The notes: generated by a model not told the origin, from the sequence alone. A DNA stretch of 64,000 nucleotides from Candidatus Methylobacter oryzae (GCF_003994235.2 NZ_RYFG02000005.1:35838-99837), one strand, 5' to 3'. Positions 26,892 to 36,363 are shown, numbered from the stretch's first letter. Program-made: numbers and translations.

Positions 26892-27725
26892 ATGAAAGAT
26901 CACAATCAATCACTTCAGCAGACATCAGAGGAACTCGACGCTGAAAGCCTTATGGCCGAAAGGCAGCGTTTAGAGGCATTATTTCACGAAAAATTCACAA
27001 AAGTCATCACCGTGATGTTTACGGATCTGAAAGGGTCGACTGCGATCACGGAAGCCGAGGGGAATCTGGCTGTTCGTGAGTTGATGAAGAAGCACAACGA
27101 CATGCTTTTTCCTATTTTGAAAAAACACAATGGCGTTTTAGTTAAGACCATGGGCGACGGCACTATGTCTTATTTTACTAAAGCACAGGATGCTGCACGG
27201 GCCGCCAGTGAATTCCAGCGCATACTCAAAGAGTACAACGCCAAACAAAAGCCTAAAATCCCTATTATAGTTACTGCCGGTCTTCATACTGGCGAAGGTA
27301 TTGTAGAAAAAGACGACATATACGGTGACGTGGTAAACGTAGCCGCTCGTTTCGATGCACAAGCTCAAGGCAGCGAAATCTGTGTTTCAGAGGAAACCTT
27401 TAACGCACTGGAAGACAAGGCGGAAATTTATTGCCGATACTTCCGGATGGCAAAACTAAAAGGTAAAAAGGACGAATTCAAAATCTTCAAAATCATTTGG
27501 GATCCGGACGATATCGAAAAAGATAAGGCCGAACTCGCTGCCGGACTATCCACAGGCCAAAACCAAGCTCAGGCTAAGTCAGGCCTCTTTGTCTGGGTCG
27601 CTATTCTCGCAATTATTGCCATTGGAATCATTGCAGTCACATTGCTAATTAAAGGGAATGAGCTCTTCACAGGCTTTTCCTCCAGCGAAGAAAGGCGTTC
27701 TGCCAGGCACACTATCGCCAATTAG
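26892..27725 (+). CDS. Membrane-anchored class III adenylate cyclase
   Basis: This is a 277-residue protein with a catalytic domain at about 35-195 and one membrane helix at about 235-257 near the C-terminus, the reverse of the usual order. Class III residues are all visible: metal-binding D45 (FTDLKGST) and D89 (MGDG), adenine-specifying K85 and D142 (DDIYGD), and transition-state N149 and R153 (NVAAR). The Lys/Asp pair predicts ATP, hence cAMP, as product. It lies 42 bases before bcsA and probably shares its transcript, a link between cAMP and cellulose that I have not seen described. An ATG start at 26892 has no strong Shine-Dalgarno site. Confidence 0.9.
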   Translation: MKDHNQSLQQTSEELDAESLMAERQRLEALFHEKFTKVITVMFTDLKGSTAITEAEGNLAVRELMKKHNDMLFPILKKHNGVLVKTMGDGTMSYFTKAQDAARAASEFQRILKEYNAKQKPKIPIIVTAGLHTGEGIVEKDDIYGDVVNVAARFDAQAQGSEICVSEETFNALEDKAEIYCRYFRMAKLKGKKDEFKIFKIIWDPDDIEKDKAELAAGLSTGQNQAQAKSGLFVWVAILAIIAIGIIAVTLLIKGNELFTGFSSSEERRSARHTIAN

Positions 27726-27767
27726 AGCTATCCATCGGATTTTCCTACCTAGCAGCGTAAACTCAAT

Positions 27768-29978
27768 ATGAATTACCGTTTTGACGATAAGATCGGCAGA
27801 AGGCTGCTGAATGCTGCGCTTTTCCTTTGCGTTTTGTTGTTTATATACATGGCCAATTTGACCTTGGATGTATCCGAGCAGTTTATGCTGGGCTGGGGAG
27901 GGGTATTTATTTTGGTTGTTGCCAAGCGCCGGAGCTTTTTTCAAAAACCTCTTGGCCGCATACTTTTCCTTGTTATTGTTGCCTTTATTTCGTTGCGTTA
28001 CTTTTTATGGCGTACATTCGACACGCTGATTTATACAGGGCCAATGGATTGTGTCATGATGTCCTTGGTTTATTTGGCGGAGCTGCAAGTTTCGTTGGTG
28101 CATTACATTAATCTATTCGTTAATTTATGGCCCCTTAAGCGCAGGATAGCGCCTTTGCCAAAGAATCAGAGTTTATGGCCCACGGTAGACATTTTTATCC
28201 CTACTTATACTGAAGATGTGGAAATCACTCATGTTACGGCAACCGCCGCAACTTTGTTGGACTATCCCAAGGATAAACTGAATGTTTATATCCTGGATGA
28301 CGGCAGCTCGGAGCAAAGACGAAATAATCCTATCTTAGCCTCGGCAGCATGGCAGCGCTATAATGAAATGCAAGAGATGTCCGCGAGACTCGGCGTCGGT
28401 TATCTGACTCGGGAAAAAAATGAGCATGCCAAGGCCGGAAACCTCAACGAGGCTTTGAAAAAAACTTCCGGCGATCTTATTTTAATCCTCGATTGCGACC
28501 ACATTCCCTCGCAAGATTTTTTGCAAAAAACAGTTGGGTGGTTTTTGAAGGACAAAAAATTGTTTTTGGTTCAAACGCCTCATTTTTTTATTAATCCTGA
28601 TCCCTTGGAAAAAAGGATGGGTTCTTTCGGTGATGCTCCTGGCGAGCATGAAATGTTTTATCGTGCCGGCCATCCAGCTATGGATTTATGGAACGCGAGT
28701 TTTTTTTGCGGTTCGGCCGCCATATTGCGGCGCAAATTCTTAGACGAAGTTGGAGGTATCGCGGGCGATACCATCACAGAAGATGCCGAAACAGCGTTGG
28801 GACTGCATGGCAAGGGTTACAACAGCGCTTTTATCGATCGTCCTATGGTTTGCGGTTTATCACCTGAGACGTTAGAGGACTTTCTGGTACAAAGGACGCG
28901 CTGGTGTCAGGGTATGTTGCAAATCGGTTTTTTAAAGAATCCGATGGGAATATCAGGTCTGAGTATGCCGCAACGCCTCTGTTACAGCAGTACTTATCTG
29001 TTTTGGTTTTTTGGTTTTGCACGTTTTTTGTTTTTTATTGCGCCTACTCTGTTCATTCTTTTTGGGCTTCAGATTTATCATGCTTCTGCCGGTCAGATTT
29101 TGGCATACGCCATGCCAAATCTAATTACCAGTTTTATTGCTTCGGACTATCTCTTTGGTAAATACCGATGGCCTATGTATTCCGAATGTTATGAGGGCTT
29201 GCAATCGATATTCCTTCTTCCCGCAGTATTGGGGGTTATCTGCAACCCGAGAAAACCGACATTTAAGGTCACTCCCAAAGGGAAAAACCAAACCCAGGAT
29301 ATGTTGAGCCCTTTGGCGGGGCCTTATTATCTGATGGTCGTCATTATGTTGGTTTCGGTGCCGGTGGCCGTGTACGAATGGATTACGTATCCTATCTACC
29401 GGGATGTTATTTTAATCTGTGCAAGCTGGGTGCTTTATAATCTGGCCATCTCTTTTGCTTCCCTGGGTATATTTTGGGAGCGAAGCCAAATTCGCCGGCA
29501 CCATCGCTTTCCTGTCAAAGGAAAAATAACTGCGTTTTTAGAGCATGATAAAAAAATAATCATAGATGGCGAGATGATGGATCTTTCTCTTAGCGGCATA
29601 GGTTTTAAATTTCCCATCAGCGACGCCTTGAAGCAGGGAGATATTGTCATCCTCAAAACAAATGATAGCCGTGGCGACGTACACGAACTGTCAGCCAAAA
29701 TCATGTTCCTTGCCAACCGCAAAGGGTTTGCCATTTGCGGGTGCGAGTTTACTGAGCTGGAACAAAGGTTCGCCGATGTAGTGAAGATGGTCTACGGGGA
29801 CAGTCAACGTTGGGTTGATTTCTGGGAACATGGTGGTACACAAAGACCGAGCGCGCTATACATGATGTACCAATTTATATTCATGGCCGGAAAAGGTGCC
29901 AAGTTCGGCATCATAGGAATGTGGCGGTTCGGCAGGGAGAGCTTAAAATCCGCTTGGACAGCAACGGCGGTTAGTTAA
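27768..29978 (+). CDS. bcsA: Cellulose synthase catalytic subunit BcsA, intact motifs (lone copy)
   Basis: This 736-residue inner-membrane GT2 enzyme polymerises UDP-glucose and exports the glucan. Membrane helices lie near residues 15-100 and 400-580, with the GT domain between. Every landmark is present: DDGSS, DCD at 242-244, FFCGSA, TED at 337-339, QRTRW, the gating loop FKVTPK at 499-504, and PilZ motifs RRHHR (576-580) and DLSLSG (605-610). It should therefore be an active, c-di-GMP-gated synthase. No bcsB follows; the nearest partners are encoded at 5492 and 23140. It follows the adenylate cyclase gene and is separated from the minus-strand pyr block by a hairpin. Confidence 0.93.
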   Translation: MNYRFDDKIGRRLLNAALFLCVLLFIYMANLTLDVSEQFMLGWGGVFILVVAKRRSFFQKPLGRILFLVIVAFISLRYFLWRTFDTLIYTGPMDCVMMSLVYLAELQVSLVHYINLFVNLWPLKRRIAPLPKNQSLWPTVDIFIPTYTEDVEITHVTATAATLLDYPKDKLNVYILDDGSSEQRRNNPILASAAWQRYNEMQEMSARLGVGYLTREKNEHAKAGNLNEALKKTSGDLILILDCDHIPSQDFLQKTVGWFLKDKKLFLVQTPHFFINPDPLEKRMGSFGDAPGEHEMFYRAGHPAMDLWNASFFCGSAAILRRKFLDEVGGIAGDTITEDAETALGLHGKGYNSAFIDRPMVCGLSPETLEDFLVQRTRWCQGMLQIGFLKNPMGISGLSMPQRLCYSSTYLFWFFGFARFLFFIAPTLFILFGLQIYHASAGQILAYAMPNLITSFIASDYLFGKYRWPMYSECYEGLQSIFLLPAVLGVICNPRKPTFKVTPKGKNQTQDMLSPLAGPYYLMVVIMLVSVPVAVYEWITYPIYRDVILICASWVLYNLAISFASLGIFWERSQIRRHHRFPVKGKITAFLEHDKKIIIDGEMMDLSLSGIGFKFPISDALKQGDIVILKTNDSRGDVHELSAKIMFLANRKGFAICGCEFTELEQRFADVVKMVYGDSQRWVDFWEHGGTQRPSALYMMYQFIFMAGKGAKFGIIGMWRFGRESLKSAWTATAVS

Positions 29979-29991
29979 ACCGACGATAATA

Positions 29992-30015
29992 GCCAGTTGA
30001 TTAGAAGCAACTGGC
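29992..30015. terminator. Hairpin between convergent bcsA and pyrC'
   Basis: An 8-bp perfect stem (GCCAGTTG with CAACTGGC) and an 8-base loop lie 14 bases after the bcsA stop and 47 bases beyond the pyrC' stop. No U-tract follows, so it may work as a bidirectional terminator or only protect transcript ends. Confidence 0.45.
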
Positions 30016-30061
30016 CTCTCATTATCTCGGTCACTCTATTTAGAAAAGATCTCTTTGTGTT

Positions 30062-31342
30062 TTATAAGCGGTGAATAACCATGCCCTCCTGTAAAGTATG
30101 AGTCACCCGGCCCGTCAGCGTTTGCCCCCAAAACGGCGTGTTAATGCCCTGACTTTTCCAGTTTTCCGAATTAATCTGCCAGTCGCGTTTTGGGTCGAAG
30201 ATGCAGACATCCGCAGAAAAACCCGGTGTTAAAGCGCCACTGTTTAAACGCAACACCCGTGCAGGGTTCGCGCTTAAGCAAGCAATGCCTTGTTCCAGCG
30301 TGATCGCATGTTGGGCTACCAGTTTAAGCATTAACGGCAACAGGGTTTCCAACGACGATATGCCAGGTTCCGTTTCCGGAAATGCACCCAGTTTGGCGTC
30401 CAAGTCGTGGGGCTGGTGATCCGAGCAGATACTGTTAATTGTGCTTCCGGCCAAGCCTTGTCTTAAATACTGCTTGTCGTCCTCGGTGCGTAATGGCGGC
30501 AACACATGATAGGCGCTGTCAAAAGGCGTCATGTCGTTTTCAGTCAGATGCAGTTGATGAACGGCGACATCGGCGCTGACCTTTAAGCCGTATTTTTTCG
30601 CCTGATGAATCTTAATTACCGAGCGCTTGCAGCTTAATTGGCCGAAATGCACGCGGCAACCGGTCAACTCGGCCAGTTCCAGGCATTGCGCCAGCGCTAT
30701 GGTTTCGGCGGCTTCAGGAATGCTGGGCAAACCGTAGCGGGTAGCGACCGCGCCTTCGTGAGCGCAGCCGTTATTACCCAGCCAAAAATCGTTGGGGCGG
30801 AACATCATCAATAAATCATGACTCGCTGCATATTCCATTGCCCGCCGCAATATCAACAGATTTCTAACCGGTTGATTGGCATTGCCGACAGCAATGCATC
30901 CTGCCTGTTTCAGAGACAGCATGGCGCTTAGTTCCGTACCTTCCAGTTTTTGAGTGAGGGCGCCAACCGTATAGATTCGCGGATAACCGGCTTTTTCCGC
31001 CAGCTCCTTGATCAGTTCGACAACGGCAGGCGTATCGATGACCGGGACAGTATCTGGCTGCAGGCATAAGGTAGTGACGCCGGCGGCAGCGGCGGCAATG
31101 ACTTCGCTTTTAAATGTGGCTTTGCGGCTATGTCCCATATCCCGCAAGCGGGTACTTAAGTCGATAAAACCCGGGCACACGATTTGTCCGCCGGCATCAA
31201 TGACAGTATCCGCTTTGAATCCGGCTGGTTCGTCAGTCACTGAAATAATTTTGCCGCCCGAGATATAAACGCAGCCGATGCGGTCTATTTTATTTGCAGG
31301 GTCTATGATTCTTCCGTGATCTATGCGTATTTGATTCATCAC
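30062..31342 (-). CDS. pyrX: Dihydroorotase-like protein PyrC' (non-catalytic partner of aspartate transcarbamoylase)
   Basis: This 426-residue amidohydrolase-fold protein is directly downstream of pyrB (ATGA overlap). The zinc-binding HxH of true dihydroorotases (DxHxHxR) is replaced: here the segment is [11 protein letters not shown]. Other His ligands are also changed (FGQLSCK). Pseudomonas has the same pyrB-pyrC' arrangement, where the inactive dihydroorotase is needed to assemble the large aspartate transcarbamoylase. The same structural role is inferred here. A working dihydroorotase must be encoded elsewhere. Confidence 0.9.
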   Translation of the reverse strand: MMNQIRIDHGRIIDPANKIDRIGCVYISGGKIISVTDEPAGFKADTVIDAGGQIVCPGFIDLSTRLRDMGHSRKATFKSEVIAAAAAGVTTLCLQPDTVPVIDTPAVVELIKELAEKAGYPRIYTVGALTQKLEGTELSAMLSLKQAGCIAVGNANQPVRNLLILRRAMEYAASHDLLMMFRPNDFWLGNNGCAHEGAVATRYGLPSIPEAAETIALAQCLELAELTGCRVHFGQLSCKRSVIKIHQAKKYGLKVSADVAVHQLHLTENDMTPFDSAYHVLPPLRTEDDKQYLRQGLAGSTINSICSDHQPHDLDAKLGAFPETEPGISSLETLLPLMLKLVAQHAITLEQGIACLSANPARVLRLNSGALTPGFSADVCIFDPKRDWQINSENWKSQGINTPFWGQTLTGRVTHTLQEGMVIHRL

Positions 31343-32403
31343 ATCGTTCCTGTGTTTGCCGTAGATGGTGTGGACGCGGACTTGCCGGGCGCGGACGGTA
31401 GCGTTTGCATGGCCATCGCCATGATAGCCATACGCACGGCGATACCGTTGCTGACTTGCCTGAGTATTACCGATTGTGGGCCGTCCGCGACTTTGGAATC
31501 AATCTCCACGCCCCGGTTAATGGGGCCGGGATGCATGACTATTGCATCGGGCTTGGCGACTTTCAGTTTTTCTTCGGTCAGTCCGAAACATTTAAAGTAT
31601 TCGCTTTCACTGGGTAGTAATGCCGAACTCATGCGCTCTTTCTGTAGACGCAACATCATCACGACATCAATATCTTTCAGTCCTTCGCTTAAATTATGCG
31701 ACACGCTGACGCCCAGGCTTTCCACATGCGCGGGCAGCAGGGTTTTCGGTGCAATAACCCTGACTTCGGCTGCGCCCAGCGTATTCAAGGCCTGGATCTC
31801 CGAGCGGGCTACCCGCGAATGCAAAATGTCGCCGATAATCGCAACCCTAAGGTTGGAAAAATCTTTTTTGATTTGGCGTATCGTAAACATGTCCAGCATG
31901 GCCTGAGTCGGATGGGCGTGCTGTCCGTCGCCGGCATTGATAACGCTGATATGCGGAGCGGTCTGCTGGGCGATGAAGTGTGCCGCACCGCTGAGCGCAT
32001 GTCGCACTACAAACATGTCGACAAACATGGACTCCAGGTTGCGTATGGTATCGAGCAGGCTTTCGCCTTTTGAGGTGGCCGAGGTGGCGATATTCATATT
32101 AATCACATCCGCGGACAAGCGCGTCGCAGCCAGCTCAAAAGTGGTTCGGGTGCGAGTGCTGTTTTCAAAAAACAGATTAACGATGGTCTTGCCGCGCAGC
32201 AGGGGAACTTTTTTAACTTGATGCTCGGACACGCCAGCGAATGATTCAGCAGTATCGAGAATTTCAGTTAATAAGTTCCTGTCCAATCCTTCAATGGTCA
32301 GAAAATGTTTAAGCTTTCCTTCCGCATTTAGTTGCAAGTTATACCCAAAGGGCATAAGTTTCGTTTGAGCAGGCAAGCTGCTCAGCTCAGCTTTATAAGT
32401 CAT
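31339..32403 (-). CDS. pyrB: Aspartate carbamoyltransferase catalytic subunit
   Basis: This 354-residue enzyme condenses carbamoyl phosphate and aspartate, the committed step of pyrimidine synthesis. [12 protein letters not shown] holds the carbamoyl-phosphate-binding STRTR motif, [10 protein letters not shown] the mobile-loop Lys, and [11 protein letters not shown] the C-terminal active-site block. The chain is longer than E. coli PyrB (311) because of an N-terminal extension of about 30 residues, as in Pseudomonas-type enzymes that associate with PyrC' rather than PyrI. It lies 3 bases after pyrR and overlaps pyrC'. Confidence 0.96.
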   Translation of the reverse strand: MTYKAELSSLPAQTKLMPFGYNLQLNAEGKLKHFLTIEGLDRNLLTEILDTAESFAGVSEHQVKKVPLLRGKTIVNLFFENSTRTRTTFELAATRLSADVINMNIATSATSKGESLLDTIRNLESMFVDMFVVRHALSGAAHFIAQQTAPHISVINAGDGQHAHPTQAMLDMFTIRQIKKDFSNLRVAIIGDILHSRVARSEIQALNTLGAAEVRVIAPKTLLPAHVESLGVSVSHNLSEGLKDIDVVMMLRLQKERMSSALLPSESEYFKCFGLTEEKLKVAKPDAIVMHPGPINRGVEIDSKVADGPQSVILRQVSNGIAVRMAIMAMAMQTLPSAPGKSASTPSTANTGTM

Positions 32404-32406
32404 TAT

Positions 32407-32913
32407 TTACGCAGCCCCATCAATGGTTTCCAGGTGAATGTCTACGGGTTCCGGGCCGGTTAACTTGATGCGCTGATTGGCGTTTAGGGTGATCTTTGCG
32501 CCGACGCAGTCCGGGTTGAGCGGGATTTGTTTGCCGTCACGCTCTATCAGCACGCCTAAAACAATCTGGTTCGGCCTGCCGTAATCGAAAATTTCATTCA
32601 TTGCGGCGCGGATAGTTCTTCCGGTATAAAAAACATCATCGATCAGGATAATGTCGCGGCCTTCAATATGAGGCGGTAGTTGGCTTGGCTTCACGTTGGG
32701 ATTAACGCCGATTTGCGAAAAGTCGTCCCGATAAAATGAAATATCCAGCAGTCCTAAAGGCTCGCTGATATTTAATCGCCGGTGCATTTGCTCTGCGATC
32801 CATACGCCGCCGGTACGAATGCCCAGCATCAATGGATTGACCAGTTTTCTATCATCGCTAATGCGCTTTAGCGCGGTTTCGAGGTTATTTAATAATTCGG
32901 GAATTTTTAACAC
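32407..32913 (-). CDS. pyrR: Bifunctional pyrimidine regulator / uracil phosphoribosyltransferase PyrR
   Basis: This 168-residue PRTase-fold protein has the PRPP-binding loop DIILIDDVFYTGRTIRAA typical of PyrR. In Gram-positives PyrR binds pyr mRNA; in Pseudomonas it is the first gene of pyrRBC' and has been linked to pyr expression. I see no anti-terminator-like leader upstream, so only a weak phosphoribosyltransferase or another regulatory role can be inferred. It is the first gene of the pyrR-pyrB-pyrC' unit; 235 bases without a convincing gene separate it from ruvX. Confidence 0.94.
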   Translation of the reverse strand: MLKIPELLNNLETALKRISDDRKLVNPLMLGIRTGGVWIAEQMHRRLNISEPLGLLDISFYRDDFSQIGVNPNVKPSQLPPHIEGRDIILIDDVFYTGRTIRAAMNEIFDYGRPNQIVLGVLIERDGKQIPLNPDCVGAKITLNANQRIKLTGPEPVDIHLETIDGAA

Positions 32914-33148
32914 TTAATGGTCCTTTTTGGGTAACTGCTCAATCATGTAGACTTCATAATGGAACGCGGATGACATGGAATTTGGAGGAATAATTTTTAC
33001 TTGCAGTATATTTTATCAATGATCTTTAGTCGCATTCGTGTCATTTGCGCTCTCATTAACTGCCTAAGCTGCATGGGCTTAATGAATGCAGGGGCATTTC
33101 TTTGGCCTGCATTGTTCTATCGCCAGCGTGACATGCAGTCATATTTTT

Positions 33149-33607
33149 CTAATTATGGGGGGCGGTTCGTTCATTCAGCCAAGTTTGCAAAATAAGCTGG
33201 GCGGCGAGTTGGTCTTGCACTTCCCAGAGCTTGCTTGCGCTAACGTTGACTTCGTCAAACAACATTTGTTTAGCTTCAAATGTCGACAGGGTTTCATCCT
33301 GCCGAAACACGGGGAGTTGATAGCGCCCTTCCAGTTGTCTGCAAAATTTTAACATACGAGGCGTTACAGGATTATCCGAGCCGTCGGCCTGTCTTGATAT
33401 GCCGACCACTAAACCGGCCGGACGCCATTCTTGTATCAGTTTGCCGATTATTTCCCAGTTGGGATTTTGGTTGATCGAGCGAATGGTTTGTAAGGGGCTT
33501 GCCGTTGCCGTGGTTGTTTGACCAACGGCAACGCCTATTTTTTTTGTGCCGAAATCAAAGCCTAAGTAAGTGTCGGTATGGATTTTGGCTAGTAATGGGT
33601 CTTGCAT
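33149..33607 (-). CDS. ruvX: Putative pre-16S rRNA nuclease / Holliday junction resolvase RuvX (YqgF)
   Basis: This 152-residue RNase H-fold protein has GFDFGTKKIGVAVGQ at its N-terminus with the first acidic metal ligand, VVGISRQADGS in the middle, and the FRQDETLSTFEA block near the C-terminal half. YqgF proteins act in 16S rRNA 5'-end maturation and were first proposed as resolvases. It lies downstream of yqgE, the usual neighbour. Confidence 0.94.
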   Translation of the reverse strand: MQDPLLAKIHTDTYLGFDFGTKKIGVAVGQTTTATASPLQTIRSINQNPNWEIIGKLIQEWRPAGLVVGISRQADGSDNPVTPRMLKFCRQLEGRYQLPVFRQDETLSTFEAKQMLFDEVNVSASKLWEVQDQLAAQLILQTWLNERTAPHN

Positions 33608-33687
33608 GATTTATACCGGCAGGAATGGAGTATAGGCCGCCAGCCGGTGCGGCGTCTGGTTTATGCGCAAACGAATCGGGCCTGGAA

Positions 33688-34251
33688 TTAGCCGTGTCCT
33701 GCCGGAGCAGTCAGTTGGTTAATGTCAATGCCGATCTGGTCGGCTGCGGCTTTCCAGCGTAAATTGACCGGCGTATCAAATAAGACTTGTTTGCTGCAAG
33801 GCGTATTAAGCCAAGCATTCTCCATGATTTCTTTTTCCAATTGCCCGGCTCCCCAGCCGGCATAGCCTAAAGCCACCAAATATTGCTTCGGGCCCTCGCC
33901 GGCGGCAATCGCTTCAAGTACGTCTCTGGATGTGGTCAGGGAGATGGTGTCTGAAATTGCCATGGTCGCGTGCCAATCTCCACCTGCGGGGTGGACCACA
34001 AAGCCGCGCTCCTGCTGCACCGGACCTCCGGCAAAAACAGGTGTTTCGGCTGAATAGGGTGAAGTAACGGTGATATCCATCTGTTTGAAAATCTCGCCCA
34101 GTTTCATGTCGGCCGGTCTGTTAATGACAATGCCTAAAGCACCGTCTTCATTATGTTGGCACATATAAGCAACTGTATGAAAGAAGTTGGGATCAGCCAG
34201 ATTGGGCATGGCGATAATGAATTGGTTGTTCAGGTAAGTAGTTTCGTTCAT
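33688..34251 (-). CDS. yqgE: YqgE/AlgH family protein
   Basis: This 187-residue cytoplasmic protein of the UPF0301 family carries the conserved N-terminus NNQFIIAMPNLADPNFFHTV, then GALGIVINRP and LGYAGWGAGQLE. In Pseudomonas the homologue AlgH affects alginate production; biochemical function is unknown. I chose the ATG at 34251; a TTG five codons upstream is the only longer option. Downstream it is followed by ruvX as in many gammaproteobacteria. Confidence 0.93.
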   Translation of the reverse strand: MNETTYLNNQFIIAMPNLADPNFFHTVAYMCQHNEDGALGIVINRPADMKLGEIFKQMDITVTSPYSAETPVFAGGPVQQERGFVVHPAGGDWHATMAISDTISLTTSRDVLEAIAAGEGPKQYLVALGYAGWGAGQLEKEIMENAWLNTPCSKQVLFDTPVNLRWKAAADQIGIDINQLTAPAGHG

Positions 34252-34291
34252 GGATGTTAGTATCAAAGTTTACGTTAACTTAAGCAACTGC

Positions 34292-35176
34292 TTATCGCGC
34301 GGTCATGCCCGATTCATCGGAAAATTTCCAAACCCGGGTGATGACCAGGACATCAAGCTCTTTTTGCAACTCTATCGGTAGCGGTGCAAACGGCGCACTC
34401 ATCCGGACAATTTTTTTGGCGGCCTCATCCAGGTCCGGATTCCCGGAAGACTGGTTGATACGAATACTGTAAACGCTGCCGTCTGCCCTAATTCCAACAT
34501 CCATGGTTAAGGTGCCGGAAAAATTTTTCTTGGCGGCTACTTCCGGATAATTAAGGTTGCCGGTGCGCTCCACTTTATCTTCCCAGTCTTTCATGTATTG
34601 AGCTGCGATATATTTATGGGCGCTCACTGAGTCAACAAACTTTATTTTGGATTGCTCTGCGCTCTGTTGGTTGAGCCTGATTTCTGTGCCCAATTGTGCA
34701 ATTTGCTGTTGCAGCATTTCCGCGGTCAATTGCGGATGTTTTTCAACATGCTGCTCGGTATTATTCGGTTTGCTCGCAGTCATGACTTTTTTTTCCGCTT
34801 TTTGCTGGGTAAGCAGTTTTTTTGCTGCTTTCGGTTCGCTCTGCTCCGGGGCGCTCTTTTTCATCTGCCTGGCTTGGCTATTATTGCCTTGGCTGGGCAG
34901 TTGCTGCGGCGTTGGTTCCGGTTTCTTGTGTTGTTCTCCCGCGCCGACTTGATTTTCTTGAGCCAGCAATTGCGCTTTCTCGGGCGCTTTTTGGGTTGGC
35001 ATGTTGACCAACGTAATGTCGATAGACCGGGTGACTTGCTCCGGTTGCGGTGCAGTGAAATTAATCCCCAGTCCAATAACGACATGAATGACGGCGGCTA
35101 AAAATAAAGCAATCAGTAATGAGTCATTACTGGATAGCGGAGCAGGCGGATCAAACATTACCTGATGTGTTTTCAT
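34292..35176 (-). CDS. tonB: TonB-family energy transducer
   Basis: This 294-residue inner-membrane protein has one N-terminal membrane anchor (about residues 18-42), a long Gln/Lys/Pro-rich periplasmic region, and a C-terminal TonB domain (about 205-285) with the typical YPEVAAKKNFSGTLTMDV and GNPDLDEAAKKIV. It transmits proton-motive force to outer-membrane receptors. It overlaps gshB by 26 bases; a second ATG at 35158, overlapping gshB by only 8 bases, is an alternative start. The gshB-tonB-yqgE order matches Pseudomonas. Confidence 0.9.
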   Translation of the reverse strand: MKTHQVMFDPPAPLSSNDSLLIALFLAAVIHVVIGLGINFTAPQPEQVTRSIDITLVNMPTQKAPEKAQLLAQENQVGAGEQHKKPEPTPQQLPSQGNNSQARQMKKSAPEQSEPKAAKKLLTQQKAEKKVMTASKPNNTEQHVEKHPQLTAEMLQQQIAQLGTEIRLNQQSAEQSKIKFVDSVSAHKYIAAQYMKDWEDKVERTGNLNYPEVAAKKNFSGTLTMDVGIRADGSVYSIRINQSSGNPDLDEAAKKIVRMSAPFAPLPIELQKELDVLVITRVWKFSDESGMTAR

Positions 35177-36170
35177 TTATCGCCATGGATGGTGTGTATG
35201 CCGCAAACCTGCCTGGAGCAGGTGCGGCAAGAGTTGTTTCAATATGATCCATTAATTGACCGCAAATATTCAAGCCAAACTGGCGGTCCAATTCCTGAAC
35301 GCAAGTAGGGCTGGTAACGTTAATTTCGGTGAGTGTGTCGCCAATTACATCAATGCCGACAAAAACCAAGCCTTTTTCTCGTAATGTCGGTCCGACTTGG
35401 TTGGCAATCCAGCGGTCCCGTTCGGTTAATGGACGGCCTTCGGCACGTCCGCCTGCGGCCAAGTTGCCGCGCGTTTCGCCTTGGGCGGGAATGCGCGCCA
35501 GGGCGTAAGGAATGACTTCGCCATTAACCAACAAGATACGTTTGTCTCCGTCTACGATTTGCGGTAAATATTTCTGCGCCATGACATAGCGGCTGTTGTA
35601 CTGGGTCATGGTTTCCAGAATTACGCTGAGATTGGGGTCGCCGTGCCGCAAACGGAAAATGGAGGTGCCGCCCATGCCGTCCAGCGGTTTTAAAATGATT
35701 TCGCCTTGCTCTAGTAAAAAACTCCTGATTCTGGCCGGCTCTCGGGCTACTAAAGTTTCTGCGCAGCATTGCGGAAACCATGCTGTAAAAAGTTTTTCGT
35801 TGGCATCACGCAACGATTGCGGTTTATTGATTACATAAACGCCCATGCTTTCCGCGCGTTCCAGCAGATAAGTCGCATAGATGTATTCCTGATCGAAAGG
35901 CGGATCTTTTCGCATCATGATCACATCCAGCTCATCCAGCGATATATCTTGCTCTGCGGTAAACTCATGCCAGCATTTTTCATCCCGCTGAACCTTAATC
36001 GTCCGCGTTCTCGCATAAGCTCTGCCGTTGCGTAGGAATAAATCGTTAAGTTCCATGTAGTGCAGCTCCCAGTTTCTGGATTGAGCTTCGAGTAGCATTG
36101 CAAAGCTGGTGTCTTTTTTGATGTTGATATGATCGATGGAGTCCATGACCATGCCGAGCTTGATGGGCAT
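35151..36170 (-). CDS. gshB: Glutathione synthetase
   Basis: This 339-residue ATP-grasp enzyme joins gamma-glutamylcysteine and glycine. The N-terminus KLGMVMDSIDHINIKKDTSF and the block MRKDPPFDQEYIYATY match prokaryotic GshB; KPLDGMGGTSIF is the ATP-binding glycine-rich loop, and EINVTSPTCVQE near the C-terminus binds metal and ATP. It is about 20 residues longer than E. coli GshB at the C-terminus. It is the first gene of the minus-strand block running to pyrC'. Confidence 0.96.
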   Translation of the reverse strand: MPIKLGMVMDSIDHINIKKDTSFAMLLEAQSRNWELHYMELNDLFLRNGRAYARTRTIKVQRDEKCWHEFTAEQDISLDELDVIMMRKDPPFDQEYIYATYLLERAESMGVYVINKPQSLRDANEKLFTAWFPQCCAETLVAREPARIRSFLLEQGEIILKPLDGMGGTSIFRLRHGDPNLSVILETMTQYNSRYVMAQKYLPQIVDGDKRILLVNGEVIPYALARIPAQGETRGNLAAGGRAEGRPLTERDRWIANQVGPTLREKGLVFVGIDVIGDTLTEINVTSPTCVQELDRQFGLNICGQLMDHIETTLAAPAPGRFAAYTPSMAINENTSGNV

Positions 36171-36194
36171 TATTTTTTCCTGATAAGTGCGTTA

Positions 36195-36279
36195 GGCGAA
36201 AGGTACAAGGTTAAAGGCGCAAGGCATAGGAGTACGGACCTTTAATCTTTAACCGTGTGCCTTTTATCTTGCTCATTTT
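36195..36279. repeat. Palindromic intergenic repeat (AAAGGCGCAAGGCA family)
   Basis: This is an imperfect inverted repeat: GCGAAAGGTACAAGGTTAAAGG on the left faces TTTAATCTTTAACCGTGTGCC on the right. It contains AAAGGCGCAAGGCA (36213-36226), identical to a 14-mer in the repeat at 39784-39864, so the two are copies of one dispersed element. It lies between gshB and rpmB, which diverge. Confidence 0.6.
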
Positions 36280-36290
36280 ATAGATTGTTG

Positions 36291-36319
36291 TTTACCTTGA
36301 AAACAATTTTTGGTATAAA
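36291..36319 (+). promoter_or_regulatory. Probable sigma-70 promoter of rpmB-rpmG
   Basis: The -35 box TTTACC (36291-36296) and -10 box TATAAA (36314-36319) have a 17-base spacer, 44 bases before the rpmB start. This is the best match upstream of the gene. Confidence 0.6.
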
Positions 36320-36363
36320 GCTCGGCTAATTTTTATATTTAGGCACGCCATTAGGGGTTAATC

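Noticed and set aside
33001..33195. Small frame between pyrR and ruvX with a hydrophobic start
   Set aside because: It needs a TTG start, overlaps the 3' end of ruvX on the other strand and shows no signal peptide logic or codon bias.
34647..35101. Long Cys- and Phe-rich frames opposite tonB
   Set aside because: They are the antisense of the Gln/Lys/Glu-rich TonB linker; composition explains their length.
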